Part shown: positions 36,811-47,200 of the stretch, piece after piece
Position numbering within the stretch: the first letter of the stretch is position 1
How the letters are laid out: each line of letters opens with the position of its first letter
Assembly (NCBI GenBank): GCA_000597885.1
Contig: CP004371.1
Location: forward strand, 6,274,501-6,338,500
DNA: 64,000 nt
Reading direction: 5' to 3'
Source of the DNA: Flammeovirgaceae bacterium 311
GTDB taxonomy: Bacteria > Bacteroidota > Bacteroidia > Cytophagales > Cyclobacteriaceae
Position numbers and translations under genes: made by a program
The notes under the pieces: model-generated
What the model was told of the DNA's origin: nothing
Database searches by the model: none
Seen by the model: the letters and a program-made list of their open reading frames with translations, nothing else

Positions 36811-39762
36811 TTAACGGTGGCACATCCCTCTGTAGGTGCAGTACTCGCATTTACGGAGGTTGTCGGTTTGTGTAAAAGGTAACGCTGGATCAAAAATCTC
36901 TTCCAGCAGTTTCACCAGCTGTACTTGGTACGCTTCTTCATAAGGCCTGATATCGCGTACCGGCTGGTAGCCGCGCTCGCCCTTAATCTGCAGCAGCACA
37001 TCGAAACCGGCAGAAAAAAGCTCGCGGCTGTTGTACAGGCCTGGTATGATCCGGCCTTCTTCCTGTGGGTTAACATTGAGGTACAACAGGCTGTAAAGCA
37101 TAGTCTGCATGGCAGCTTTATTGCGCCTGTCATTCTCCCGGTCAAAGAGTGATTCCAGGCTTTCAAAGCGCTTTTCGTCCTGGCCGGTCTTGTAATCAAG
37201 TATCCTTACTTTATCGTCTTTGCGGTCAATACGGTCTATAATGCCCTTCATGCCTACATACTGGCGGCTGCCGTTTACAGCAATGGGTACTTCCATGCGG
37301 TAGCGGTTTGTTTCACGGCCCTCACCCCTGAAACGGCTTTCGCTCTCCAGCGCAACAATTTCGAATGGCGCATACTCTTCGTCGCATTTTAAAATGGCCC
37401 TGCCCAGCTTTTCCACAATGCCCCTGATGATGAGGTTGCGGCCCTCCAGCTGCAGGGGCAGCGCCAGCCCGTAATGCTCGGCAAAGGCGCGGTCTACTAC
37501 CTCCGGCAGTTTTTTATGCAGCATTACCAGGTCCCGGACCTCCATCAGGGAATTTCCTCCTTTGGCAGTAATATGGTCTTTGTAGAGCAGCTCCATGGCG
37601 CGGTGCACCAGGTTGCCGAAAACGGCAGGGTCTACCTCTTCCTGTACCTCATCGGGCTCCTGTATGTTGGCCACATATTTAAAATAAAAGCGCAGGGAGC
37701 AGTCCAGGTAAGTATTAAGGGCGGAGGGCGTAAAGCGACGCTCCGGGGCCTCACCGAAAGCAGCCAGGTGCTGCTGTAAAATCTCCCGCACGCCATCGGT
37801 TTTCGGAATCTCCAGTGGCAGGGCTTTGGCCAGCTGCAGCGGGTGGGTAAGCACCTGCTGTACTACCTTCAGCCCCGATTCATAAAGCAGCTGGTAGAGC
37901 AGGCGGCTGCGCTCGCCTTTTAAGCCATAGGCGCTGCTGGTGTTGTAAAAGATGTGCACATGCTTTGCCCGCTGAATCATGCGGTAAAAGTAGTAGGCGT
38001 AGAGGGCATCTTCCTGATCGAAGGTTGGAAGACCGTAGCCACGCCGAAGGTTATAGGGTATAAAGGAGCCGTGGGAGGGGGCAGGAGGAAAGCTGCCCTC
38101 GTTCATGCTTAGGATAAAGAGATTATCAAAATCGAGCTGGCGGGTTTCCAGCACGCCCATGATCTGCAGCCCGCTAAGGGGCTCGCCGGTAAACGGAAGG
38201 CGCTGTTCCTGCACTATCTGCCGCAGCAGCTTCAGGAAAACTGGCATTTGCAGGTCGAGCCGCTGCTGCTGTACCAGCTCGCGCAGGCGCTTCAGGTGGG
38301 TAAAAAACTGGTAGATGTACTCCTGTTCCAGGGTGGGAAATTCGTAGTTTTCCTCGTTGATGCTTTCGTTGATTAATTCCAGCACCTGCAGCAGGTAATC
38401 GAACATAGGCTGTATACCACTGATATTCCTGAAAAGCGCAGCATAGAGAGCTTCGTTGCCCTCCTCAAGCGTTGAAGGCTTCAGATACACTTTATTTTTA
38501 GCCTCAATTTTCTGAATGTTTTTGCGGGCCAGTTCGGTGTTGTAGTAGTACAGGTAGGGGTGCCGCAGCAGGGCCAGTACGGTTCTGTAATGGAATACCA
38601 CGCTTTTACCTTCTCCACTCGAAGCAGCCTGAAGCTCTACCATGAGTTCAATAAGGCTATAGAGGGGGGTGCTGCGCAGGGGGTAACCCATGGTAACGTT
38701 TATGTTATCAATGGGATGCCTGCTGCCCCGGCAATCTTGATAAGACTCGGGTATGGAATGCAGTACCGGGAAAAGCATGTATTCGTTAGGCAGTACAATA
38801 GCCGTTTTTTGTAGCTCAATACCCTGCTGCCCCTGCAGGCAGTGCAGTAATTTTTCGCCCATGGCCTTGGCCTGCCCCACCTCCAGGGGTACGCCAATCA
38901 GCTCTATGCTTTTGTTGTTGTATTTTAAATGACTGGGGTGCTCCTCTGGAAAGCTGGCGCCAAAGGTGCTGCTTCGGGCCCATTTCCGTAAATAGGTGCC
39001 TGCTTCCTGCCGCTCATCGAGCATATAATAGGCATCGGTATCCCAGTAAATGCTGGCGTTTTCGTGCTTTACAAAGTAGGCCAGTATTTTTTCTTCTGCG
39101 GGGTTAAGCGCATTGAAGCCGGCAAAAACAATTTGCTGAAAGGGGTGGTCGAGGGTATGAGCCGCTGCTGCCTCGGCTACTTCGCGGTACAGCATGCCAT
39201 CGTAGCCAATGCCGGTAGTCTGCAGGCGTTGCCGGTACTGCTCGTATACTTTTGGCAGAATATCCCAAACGGCAATAAATTCCTGCTGCTGCCGGCTGCG
39301 GCTGGTGCCAAAGCTTTGCCAGAATTCCTGAACAACCTGTATTTGTTCGGGGCTAAGGAAATCGAGCGCATCGCCCATTTCATTAATTTCCGAAATGTTG
39401 GTGAAAAGCAGTCGGGCATCAACCAGGTGTTTGTCTACGGCATCAAAATCATTCAGGAGCATCTCCCCCCAGAAGAAGAATTTGTCGAAACTCTCCTCGG
39501 TAAGTACCAGGCGTTTGTAGATCTCAAAAAGTTCAAAAACCAGCAGCAGGGTGTCTGCTTTTTTCTGAGTGCTAAGGCTTTGGACAAACTCCTCCAGGGT
39601 AAGCACCGCCGGCGACCATACAGGCTTATCGAGCTGCCGGGCCAGGTATTGCTGAAAAAACAAGCCTGCCCTTCTGTTGGGAAAAACCAGCGTAAGCTCA
39701 TCCATGTTAGCGGCGTGGTTTTTAAGAATATCGGCAGCAAGTTCTTCCAGAAAGGTTTGCAT
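36811..39762 (-). CDS. addB: AddB-like PD-(D/E)XK nuclease, Fe-S type
   Basis: The 983-residue protein resembles AddB, the nuclease-scaffold half of the AddAB break-resection enzyme. The N-terminus (LTLVFPNRRAGLFFQQYLARQL) is a degenerate helicase fold without a Walker A. The C-terminal nuclease domain starts near residue 680 with SALNTYLDCSLRFYFKYV, holds ILDYKTGQDEKR near 857 (intact nuclease core), and ends CEYCTYRGMCHR. The Cys of LDC plus the closing C-x2-C-x5-C form the pattern of the AddB 4Fe-4S site. Its partner helicase is encoded 4.5 kb away on the same strand. Confidence 0.88.
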   Translation of the reverse strand: MQTFLEELAADILKNHAANMDELTLVFPNRRAGLFFQQYLARQLDKPVWSPAVLTLEEFVQSLSTQKKADTLLLVFELFEIYKRLVLTEESFDKFFFWGEMLLNDFDAVDKHLVDARLLFTNISEINEMGDALDFLSPEQIQVVQEFWQSFGTSRSRQQQEFIAVWDILPKVYEQYRQRLQTTGIGYDGMLYREVAEAAAAHTLDHPFQQIVFAGFNALNPAEEKILAYFVKHENASIYWDTDAYYMLDERQEAGTYLRKWARSSTFGASFPEEHPSHLKYNNKSIELIGVPLEVGQAKAMGEKLLHCLQGQQGIELQKTAIVLPNEYMLFPVLHSIPESYQDCRGSRHPIDNINVTMGYPLRSTPLYSLIELMVELQAASSGEGKSVVFHYRTVLALLRHPYLYYYNTELARKNIQKIEAKNKVYLKPSTLEEGNEALYAALFRNISGIQPMFDYLLQVLELINESINEENYEFPTLEQEYIYQFFTHLKRLRELVQQQRLDLQMPVFLKLLRQIVQEQRLPFTGEPLSGLQIMGVLETRQLDFDNLFILSMNEGSFPPAPSHGSFIPYNLRRGYGLPTFDQEDALYAYYFYRMIQRAKHVHIFYNTSSAYGLKGERSRLLYQLLYESGLKVVQQVLTHPLQLAKALPLEIPKTDGVREILQQHLAAFGEAPERRFTPSALNTYLDCSLRFYFKYVANIQEPDEVQEEVDPAVFGNLVHRAMELLYKDHITAKGGNSLMEVRDLVMLHKKLPEVVDRAFAEHYGLALPLQLEGRNLIIRGIVEKLGRAILKCDEEYAPFEIVALESESRFRGEGRETNRYRMEVPIAVNGSRQYVGMKGIIDRIDRKDDKVRILDYKTGQDEKRFESLESLFDRENDRRNKAAMQTMLYSLLYLNVNPQEEGRIIPGLYNSRELFSAGFDVLLQIKGERGYQPVRDIRPYEEAYQVQLVKLLEEIFDPALPFTQTDNLRKCEYCTYRGMCHR

Positions 39763-40080
39763 AGAGGGTAGTGGATGTTTGTGATTGAACCATTACAAAT
39801 TACAGCCTATTTGCTGTATGGTACAAGGTGCTCTGTATAATTCGGCGGATTTTTGGCCCTGAAATAGTACTGCCCCTTAAATAGTACTGCTGCTGATCTG
39901 GTGCCGTTTGAGAGGGCGAACTGGTATGAGAAAGATCATATATGCAACAGACATATATCATACCCCTCAAGAATCATCTTTACTACTTTTATACTAACAG
40001 ATTGCAGCTTACCACACCCGGGTCTTTAGATGCAGATTTGTAGGCAGAAGCTGTGTATGTTGAAACATAAAGGTATAGCG
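39763..40080. other. 318-bp divergent upstream region
   Basis: The region lies between leftward addB and rightward YceI. It holds the two AAATAGTACTGC copies. CAGATTTG at 40033-40040 is a one-mismatch -7 element that would suit the YceI start at 40081. No other gene is seen. Confidence 0.5.
39862..39890. repeat. Two direct copies of a 12-base motif
   Basis: AAATAGTACTGC occurs at 39862-39873 and again at 39879-39890, in the shared upstream region of addB (leftward) and the first YceI gene (rightward). The inner AGTACT is palindromic, so each copy could bind a dimer. Confidence 0.5.
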
Positions 40081-40683
40081 ATGAAATCTCTTAAATTATT
40101 TATTGTACTACTGCTGATTCCGCTACAGGCTGTATTTGCAGATTATGGTAAAGAATGGCTGGTTACTGATAAAAGTCAATTAACGATATCCGGCAGTTCG
40201 AATGTAAACGAGTTTCAGTGCATGAGCCTGTATTATGCAGGAGGCAATACCCTCTACGAAACCTGGGATGTGGTTAGTAAAAAACCTGTTATTAGCGGCC
40301 TTGTCTCTTTGAAGGCCACTTCTTTTGACTGCAACAATAAAATCATGACGCAGGACATGCAAAAGACTATCAGGGCAGATAAGTACCCTCAGGTGAAAGT
40401 GCATTTCCTGTCGCTGGAACGTACCCCGTCCAAAGATAAGTATCAAAAAGTAAAAGGGGTTGTGGAAATTTGCCTGGCTGGTGTAAGCAGGCAGTATGAG
40501 ATCAGCGCCACTTTTGAAGAGCTGGGTAAAAATAAAGCCCTGCTGGCTGGCAGCCTGGAGTTTAACCTTACTGATTTCAATATTGAACCACCCACCAAGA
40601 TGATGGGTGCCATTAAGGTAAAAGACTGTTTTACAATAGATTATAACTTAGAGCTTAAAAGCATAGATACTACCCTTCAGTAG
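40081..40683 (+). CDS. YceI-like periplasmic protein
   Basis: The 200-residue protein has a signal peptide (MKSLKLFIVLLLIPLQAVFA, cut before DYGK) and a YceI-like beta-barrel. The pattern LVTDKSQLTISGSSNVNEFQC, DMQKTIRADKYPQVKVHFL, GVSRQYEISATF and LEFNLTDFNIEPPTKMMGAIKVKDCFTIDYNL is recognisable. YceI folds bind isoprenoid or lipid-like ligands in the periplasm. The ATG at 40081 is chosen over 40030. It has a paralogue at 48.1 kb, with which it shares the PP(T/S)KMM/FMFG region, but here extra cysteines are present. Confidence 0.82.
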   Translation: MKSLKLFIVLLLIPLQAVFADYGKEWLVTDKSQLTISGSSNVNEFQCMSLYYAGGNTLYETWDVVSKKPVISGLVSLKATSFDCNNKIMTQDMQKTIRADKYPQVKVHFLSLERTPSKDKYQKVKGVVEICLAGVSRQYEISATFEELGKNKALLAGSLEFNLTDFNIEPPTKMMGAIKVKDCFTIDYNLELKSIDTTLQ

Positions 40684-40740
40684 CAGTGAATAGCAGCGAG
40701 TCAGCCTGCTGATAATTTGAGCCTCAATATATCTTCACAA

Positions 40741-40793
40741 AAGAAGCCTCTGCCCATATTAATTTTTTACAGGGAGAGGCTTCTCTTTTTTTC
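40741..40793. terminator. Terminator after the first YceI gene
   Basis: AGAAGCCTCT and GAGGCTTCT pair, with CCC/GGG inside, and a run of seven T follows on the plus strand. The minus strand also has T bases after the stem, so it may end the leftward DUF5686 gene too. Confidence 0.8.
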
Positions 40794-40846
40794 AAACGAA
40801 ATGCTTATCAGCAGCTAGCGCCTAAATACATTCCTTGATCTCAGTG

Positions 40847-40917
40847 CAGGCGGGAAGCAGTAAGAGGTGCTTTAGAATGCCGGACATTACTGTGTATTAC
40901 TGACAGATTCCCGCCTG
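40847..40917. repeat. Ten-base inverted repeat in convergent gap
   Basis: CAGGCGGGAA (40847-40856) is the exact reverse complement of TTCCCGCCTG (40908-40917), with 51 bases between. No function is apparent. Confidence 0.4.
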
Positions 40918-40959
40918 TGGGGGAATAACGAACGTTTTGGTGCATTTACAGGCTAGCTT

Positions 40960-43572
40960 TTAATCAGTATTAATTTTGAAAATGGTGGCAATGCCTATTC
41001 TGGGAGCTACCTCTACAAACTCTGCGTTCCTGAAAGAGGCTGCTACTTCAAGCCTGAAAATTCTCAGTATATTGTCGATGGAATAGCCTAACTCATAGTA
41101 GTGAGGAGAGTGGACGGTTTTCAGGTAATTGACAAAGATGTTTTCCTTCAGGCCAGACATGCGCAGCATAGGCAATTGGGTGAGCAGGAACTTACGGAAC
41201 TGGTAATGGGTGTGTCCTGCAAAGTAGCTGCCGTTTGTGCTGTAATCATAATAATCGAGGAGCCTGTAGCCGCCTGCCGGCCGCAGGGTGCTAAGGATGG
41301 TTCTGTTGCCATCGAAATGCTCATAATCCATAAAATACATCCTGTTGTTGTTCAGGAATGTACCGGCACGCAGCTCAAACTCCAGCCTGCCGCTAACGCC
41401 AAACGTAAAGCCGTGGTTAATACCCAGCTGCAGCTGGTCGTAATCCACATCGCTGCCTAACACTTTGGCAATGCCTTTTCGGTAAGAAAGAATCAGCTCC
41501 GGGGCCTTGTGCAGGTTTGCATACTTTTTGCCATTATAGATTCTGTAGGTTAATCCCGGCCTGTACCTAACTTCTGTATTGAAAATCAAGGCTTCGTGCT
41601 CCGGGAAACCGGTATTTTCGAGCTCTATGTTTTGGGGGCGGTTGTAGGAGTAGGTTCTTGATTCGCCATTGTAGAAGCTGTAACTGCTCTGATCAAACAG
41701 CTCATTTCTTTGTGCCCACTCCAGGCTGGTGGCAATGGTAAAGGCCCTTAAATGGCTGTACTGGTAACCAATCTTTCCATAGTTCTTTTCATAGATTTTC
41801 ATGTAATTCTGCCTTAACGCAAGGGAATACAGGGTATTGATCAGCGGGTGGATTGGCTCCTCTTCATTGAACTGCGAAACAAAGCTTCCCCCTTCCACAT
41901 AGAACCTGTTTCGCTTGCCTTTATTGTTAGTAGCATAGCTTAGGTGGCCCTTTCCATAAAAATCTTTACTGGAGAATCCATAGCGCAGCGTAGGGTTAAA
42001 CTCAATTCTTTTTCTTAAGCTGTCGTAGCGGTGAATAAGTTTGCCGCTCACATTTACATTAAAGCCCTCTACCGTATTGTAATAGGTTTGGGCAATAGTT
42101 GGATCAATGGCCAAGGTAGTTCGGGGAGAAAGATCAAACCTGCCGCCAAGGAGTATAACCTGCGGTTTCAAGCGCTGTTTCTTAATTACATTGGCAGTAT
42201 CTTTTCCGGTTAGCTTAGCCTGCTGCACCATGGCCAAAGAGTCATCCCGCTTGTAGCCTTGAATTTCTTTTTCGGTAAGGGGCACCGGTCTGATTTCAGC
42301 CCAGTAGGCTGCATCGCGTTTTCTGGCAAGGCTGTCTATTTCATGTTTTCTTTCGCTTACTACTTCCGGGTTATTTTGTTCCTTCAGGGCTTCTTTCTCA
42401 TACTGATTGATCATTTTCCTGAACTGCTTCTTCGTCATCTGGTCCTCGTTTGCTAGGGCTTCTACGATACCATCTTTGCCTGAGGGTTTGGCAATTTTAA
42501 GGTCGGCAGGAACTTCTTCGATTTTCTCGTCTATGATTTCAGTTTCGGCCAGCAGGTCCTGGTTTAACTCCACCTGGTATTCGCTGCAGGAGGCCAGGTA
42601 ATGAACCTCCCCGGCAAAACCCAGTGCTTTTCCCCAGATTTTATACTGGTGTGTAACAGGCATCCATACCTTTGGAGCCACTTCGGCATAATTCTGCTTT
42701 GCATTTATTTTAAAGCCCTGTATGCTGGTGGTCAGGTTAAGACTGTGAATGGCCCACAGATCGTCTATGATGTAAATATGTCCCTCAAAAACCTGCTCGC
42801 CTTTTGATCTTGGTATAACACGAATTTTATTTATTTCCAGGTCGCCCTCCCTGAAGCTGCCCTCAAAGCGGAATTTGTAATAGGCAAAGGCTGCGCCTGA
42901 AAGTGGAGAGATGGCAGAGGCTATGTTATCCTGGTAAAAGCTCTGGTTGATGTAGGGGCTTGGAGAGGCGCCACTGTTTTCTCCTGAGCTGCGGATTGAA
43001 ATTACCTTTTCTTCAATCTTATCAGGCTGCTCAAATTTTATGATACTCACAGACTCCATGGTGTAGGCCTCATCCAGCAGTACCCCTTCTTCTTTTAATT
43101 TCTTTTTGAGGAAGAAGGGCACACTGGTTACCTGGCCGGTTCCTTTCATGTACACCTTGGTCTGGTAGCTGTCGTATTGCAGGCGGTGAAACTTGCGTTT
43201 GGAAATTGCCTTACGCATGATTGTAAGGGCGGGATCTTCTTCCCTGCGTTTGATTTCTACGGTATTCAGTACCTCCACCTGCTCTTTTAGCTCAAAATCT
43301 TTTTCCAGCCAGTCCTCGCCAATCTCCAGCTGATGTTGCTGCATGTGGTAGCCCAGGTACTGTATTCTGATGTTATAGGTGCCGGGAGAAAGCTTGATCT
43401 CGAAGTTGCCCTTTATATTAGTGGATGATCCGTTCTTCAGCTCCATTACATAAATGGAGGCATAGGGCAGAGGCTCTCCGCCGGCAGCTTTTACAGTACC
43501 CCTGATGCCCTGGGCATGCAAACCTGATATAAAAATAAAGGGGATCAGTAAAAATAAGTAAAGGCTTTTCAT
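40960..43572 (-). CDS. DUF5686 / carboxypeptidase-regulatory-like domain outer-membrane protein
   Basis: The 870-residue protein has a signal peptide (cut near LHAQG, residue 21). A CarboxypepD-regulatory-like Ig domain follows (IRGTVKAAGGEPLPYASIYVMELKNGSSTNIKGNFEIKL, 22-100), and then the long DUF5686 region that forms an outer-membrane barrel (for example YDSYQTKVYMKGTGQ, RKRIEFNPTLRYGFSSKDFYGKGHL, LTYRIYNGKKYANLHKAPELILSYRKG). It is typical of Bacteroidota; the role is unknown. It is separate from the TonB-dependent transporters. Confidence 0.9.
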   Translation of the reverse strand: MKSLYLFLLIPFIFISGLHAQGIRGTVKAAGGEPLPYASIYVMELKNGSSTNIKGNFEIKLSPGTYNIRIQYLGYHMQQHQLEIGEDWLEKDFELKEQVEVLNTVEIKRREEDPALTIMRKAISKRKFHRLQYDSYQTKVYMKGTGQVTSVPFFLKKKLKEEGVLLDEAYTMESVSIIKFEQPDKIEEKVISIRSSGENSGASPSPYINQSFYQDNIASAISPLSGAAFAYYKFRFEGSFREGDLEINKIRVIPRSKGEQVFEGHIYIIDDLWAIHSLNLTTSIQGFKINAKQNYAEVAPKVWMPVTHQYKIWGKALGFAGEVHYLASCSEYQVELNQDLLAETEIIDEKIEEVPADLKIAKPSGKDGIVEALANEDQMTKKQFRKMINQYEKEALKEQNNPEVVSERKHEIDSLARKRDAAYWAEIRPVPLTEKEIQGYKRDDSLAMVQQAKLTGKDTANVIKKQRLKPQVILLGGRFDLSPRTTLAIDPTIAQTYYNTVEGFNVNVSGKLIHRYDSLRKRIEFNPTLRYGFSSKDFYGKGHLSYATNNKGKRNRFYVEGGSFVSQFNEEEPIHPLINTLYSLALRQNYMKIYEKNYGKIGYQYSHLRAFTIATSLEWAQRNELFDQSSYSFYNGESRTYSYNRPQNIELENTGFPEHEALIFNTEVRYRPGLTYRIYNGKKYANLHKAPELILSYRKGIAKVLGSDVDYDQLQLGINHGFTFGVSGRLEFELRAGTFLNNNRMYFMDYEHFDGNRTILSTLRPAGGYRLLDYYDYSTNGSYFAGHTHYQFRKFLLTQLPMLRMSGLKENIFVNYLKTVHSPHYYELGYSIDNILRIFRLEVAASFRNAEFVEVAPRIGIATIFKINTD

Positions 43573-43847
43573 CAGCGGAGAAAGAGTTAAACCTGAGTGT
43601 TGTTCTGACTAAATGATATGCAGGGCAGAACCCTGCAGGACATAACTTATTATAATGATACTAAATTGGATGTAATGGTTGCGTTGCGGCTAAACCTTCT
43701 TTAGTTTCTTTTATATAAGAGGCTGCTTTTGCTTCTGAACGGATTTAGAGAAATAGTCTAAATACTGGAGCATCAGGTGCTTGCACAGTAAAACAACGGC
43801 ATTTGCCAAAGCTAAAGTATACACAGGTGTATTATCGCTGTGCTTTG

Positions 43848-44255
43848 TTAACGAAACGGATACCTGATAAAGCTCACCTGGCCCATATTATTCTTTTCAT
43901 ATACGGCCAGGCAGTATTGCTGGTATGGTTCTGCCACAGCTTCTCCATCCGGGCTTAACTGCTCAGGCACCGGCGCATTATTCATAAAAAAATAAACTTT
44001 GGTAGTGCCATACTTGGTGTAGGGCATAAAATCTCCATACTGCTTCATCTGCTGCCAGAGGGTGTCATTCAGGCTCACGGCATAGAGCCGCCTGATGGGG
44101 CCAGTGTTGTTTTCATTCCTGTACAGGGCAACTTCTCTGAAGCCACCTTCCAGGTCCTGTACTCCGGGCTGCGACAGGGAACTCCACATGATGAGCACAA
44201 GGGTGCCAATTACCAGGATCAGGAAGAGTAAGGAATAATTTATTTTTCGGGGCAT
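43848..44255 (-). CDS. Small orphan protein with one membrane helix
   Basis: The 135-residue protein has an N-terminal helix (SLLFLILVIGTLVLIMW) and a periplasmic soluble part. I do not recognise it. It starts 34 bases after the addA-like gene on the same strand, so the two are probably one operon; that is the only clue. A function in recombination is not suggested by its membrane topology. Confidence 0.62.
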   Translation of the reverse strand: MPRKINYSLLFLILVIGTLVLIMWSSLSQPGVQDLEGGFREVALYRNENNTGPIRRLYAVSLNDTLWQQMKQYGDFMPYTKYGTTKVYFFMNNAPVPEQLSPDGEAVAEPYQQYCLAVYEKNNMGQVSFIRYPFR

Positions 44256-44289
44256 AGAGCGTATTAAATTTGCTGCAGAGCAAAAATAG

Positions 44290-47200
44290 CTAAAATGCCA
44301 GACCCAGCTGGCTGGTACCGTTAATACTTACGGCTCTGGCTTCGCCTTTTTCCAGGTAGTACACCCAGCCGCTTACCTCAGTAAACTGCATGCGGCGCAG
44401 GAGCTTCAGGTAACGCTGCACCCTTTTTTCGTGGGCGGGCTGGGGTGCCTCTACCCGAAAATCAATGGCGATAGTAACAGAACCTGCAGTTATTACCCTA
44501 TCGGGGCGCAGCAGGTAACCGGTGGTATTGAGGAGCGGGAGCTCTGTGCGCACCTCCCACCGGGGCTGAAACCACTGGCCGGCTACAGGATGGCTGAAGA
44601 GTGCCTGCATTTGATTTCTGACGGCCGGTATTTCCTGCCGGTTTACCATGCCCTCATAATAAATATTCTCCAGAGCACGCTCCAGATCTTCAGGCTGGCG
44701 TATCTGCCGCAGCAGGCTGTGCAGGGTACGGCTCCAGTTGATGCGTGCTGCAGAATTTTCGTCTGTAGCCAGCACCAAACTTGCATTGCGTTTGCGCACA
44801 GTCAGGCGGCTCCGCCAGCGGGTGCTTAGGTATTGACCAAGGGCAAAGGAATCTTCGCCGCCTTTTTTCTCCCGTGTTACGACCTGTTCCAGTACTCCGT
44901 TTTCATATATATTGCTGCTTTCTTGCCAGCCTTCCGGTAGGGATAACAGTGGCTCATGATAGAGTTCGGTAATGCCAGAGGCTTGCATTTCGCCACGCAG
45001 CAGGCGGTAGAGCATGCCGTTAACAGCATCGGCCCGGGGAATGCTTTGCCCCTTGGATATTTTGGGCAGGGGGGTCCATGCAAACAGGGCTTCCTCTGCA
45101 CGGGTAAAGGCTACGTACAGCAGGTTCAGGTTGTCTAAATAAGCCTGTATCAGTTCGCGGAAGTACTGCTCCCGGAAAACGGTTTGCTCCAGCCGGGAGG
45201 AGTAACGCACCGGTAGTGCCTCCAGTTCCTGCAGGGGGTGCATCTGGCTGCTTGCCCAGATAAAGTTATTGGCATTGGGCTTGTGATTAAGCTCCCACTG
45301 GCAATAGGGCATCAAGACTGCCCGGAACTGCAGGCCTTTGCTGGTATGCACGGTGTAAATGCGGATGGCATCCAGCGATTCGCTCACCTGCACGGTATGC
45401 TTATGACCTGTTTCGTCCCACCAGTTCAGGAAAGTGTCAATGTCTCCTTTTTCTTCGCCGCTGTACTGCAGCACAGCATCCTGGAAGGCCTGCAGGTAGC
45501 CCCATTCACCAGGCAGCTGGTTAAGGCTAAAGAGCATAATGAGTGTTTCCACCATTTCATAGAGTGGCAGTTTGGTCAGGTAGGCCCGCTTGCGCAGAAA
45601 TTCCGGGGGCAGGTACGCCTGCAGAGCTTCTTCGTCTCCTGCACAGGCCCGGAATAGCTGGTGCAGGTCCAGCTGGGCTGGCTTTAGTATGTAGCGCTGG
45701 TAGTCGTAGGCCATGTTGGTGCGGGCAACGGCATTTTGTGCATTGTGCAGGTAGCGCAGCACATTCAGGAGCAGGCATACCGAGGCGGCATTGCTCAGGA
45801 AAAGCGAGTCGCTGGAGATTACACGATAATTGTAAGGGTTGCCGTCTGCTTTGTCTTCTTCGGCCTGCATCAGCACATTGGCCAGTTCCTGGCCTTCGCG
45901 GTTGCTGCGCACCAGCAGGGCAATGTCGCGGGCTTTATAGCCTTTTTGCTGCAGCTCTTCTATGGTGCTGAGCATGGCTTGCTGAGCCTGTTCCTTCCAG
46001 CTTCCTTCTTCTTCGTCGGCTTCCAGAAAGTTGATTTTTACCAGGCCGCAGGGGTTATCAGACTTATTCTCCGGGTAGGTTTGGGTAACCTCGGCATAGG
46101 CAGCGGCAATATTGCGGGCTTCAAACTCCAGTGCATTCAGCTCTTTATTATCGGCTACTTCGGCAAATTTGCTGCTGCAGATCTCCTTTAGCTCCCAGGC
46201 TGCCTGGAAAAACAGGCTGTTGTTGAAGTCGATGATCTGCCGGCAGCTGCGAAAGTTATGGTTAAGGTTTACATGCTCGGTATTTTCGGGGCCAATGTCG
46301 AGCGCAATACGGTTCAGGAGCAGCTTCCAGTCGCCGCCACGCCAGCGGTAAATGCTTTGCTTGATATCGCCCACCACCAGGTTGCGGTTGCCTGAGGCTA
46401 CTGAGTTGGCAACCAGTGGCCTGAAGTTATCCCACTGAAAGCCGCTGGTATCCTGAAACTCATCGATCAGGAAATGGAGATAGCGGGTGCCGGTTTTTTC
46501 GTAGATAAAGGGGGCTTCGTTTTCGCCGATGATGTCTTTCAGGAAAACAGCAGCATCGGAAATGAGCAGCAGGTCATTATCTTCGCGGTACTTGCTAAGC
46601 ACAGCTGTGAGATGCGCCAGAATACCCAGGGTGTATATAAACCGGAGTACTTCTTTGGCAGTGTTGTATTTCTCATAGCCATCATCATACAAGGCTAAGG
46701 CATCCTGCATGAGGGGTTGTAGTCCTTCCAGGGCAACAGATAGTACATAATCACGCTGCTTATTGCTTTTGCTGGCCCATTTTTCCGGATCGAGCAGCAC
46801 CTCACGGGCGCGGCTGCCGGGCTCGTATTTGCCGTTTTCTTTCAGAATGTTGCTGAAATAGTTGGCAGGCCCACTGCGGCCGTAGGCAAAATCTTCCGTC
46901 TGAAGGCCGCGGTCCTTTATGAATGTAAGGGCAGAGCGGCCCAACTCATCCATTTGCTGCTCGAAAGCAACTCTTAGATCTTTAAGCTGGCCTAATACTT
47001 TCAGGAGGGTTTTCTCGTCGTGAGCAATCCGGTTAAGGCTTTTTTCGTGCGCCTTATAGCTCTCGGTAAAAATTTCGCCGGCCAGTGTACGGATGCTGCG
47101 GCGGATGTCCCAGGTTTTGCCTTCGTCTATTTGTTCTTCGGCAAACTGGGTAAGCCAGCGGGTCAGGTGTTTATCAACGCCTACACCTGCCAGTACGCGG

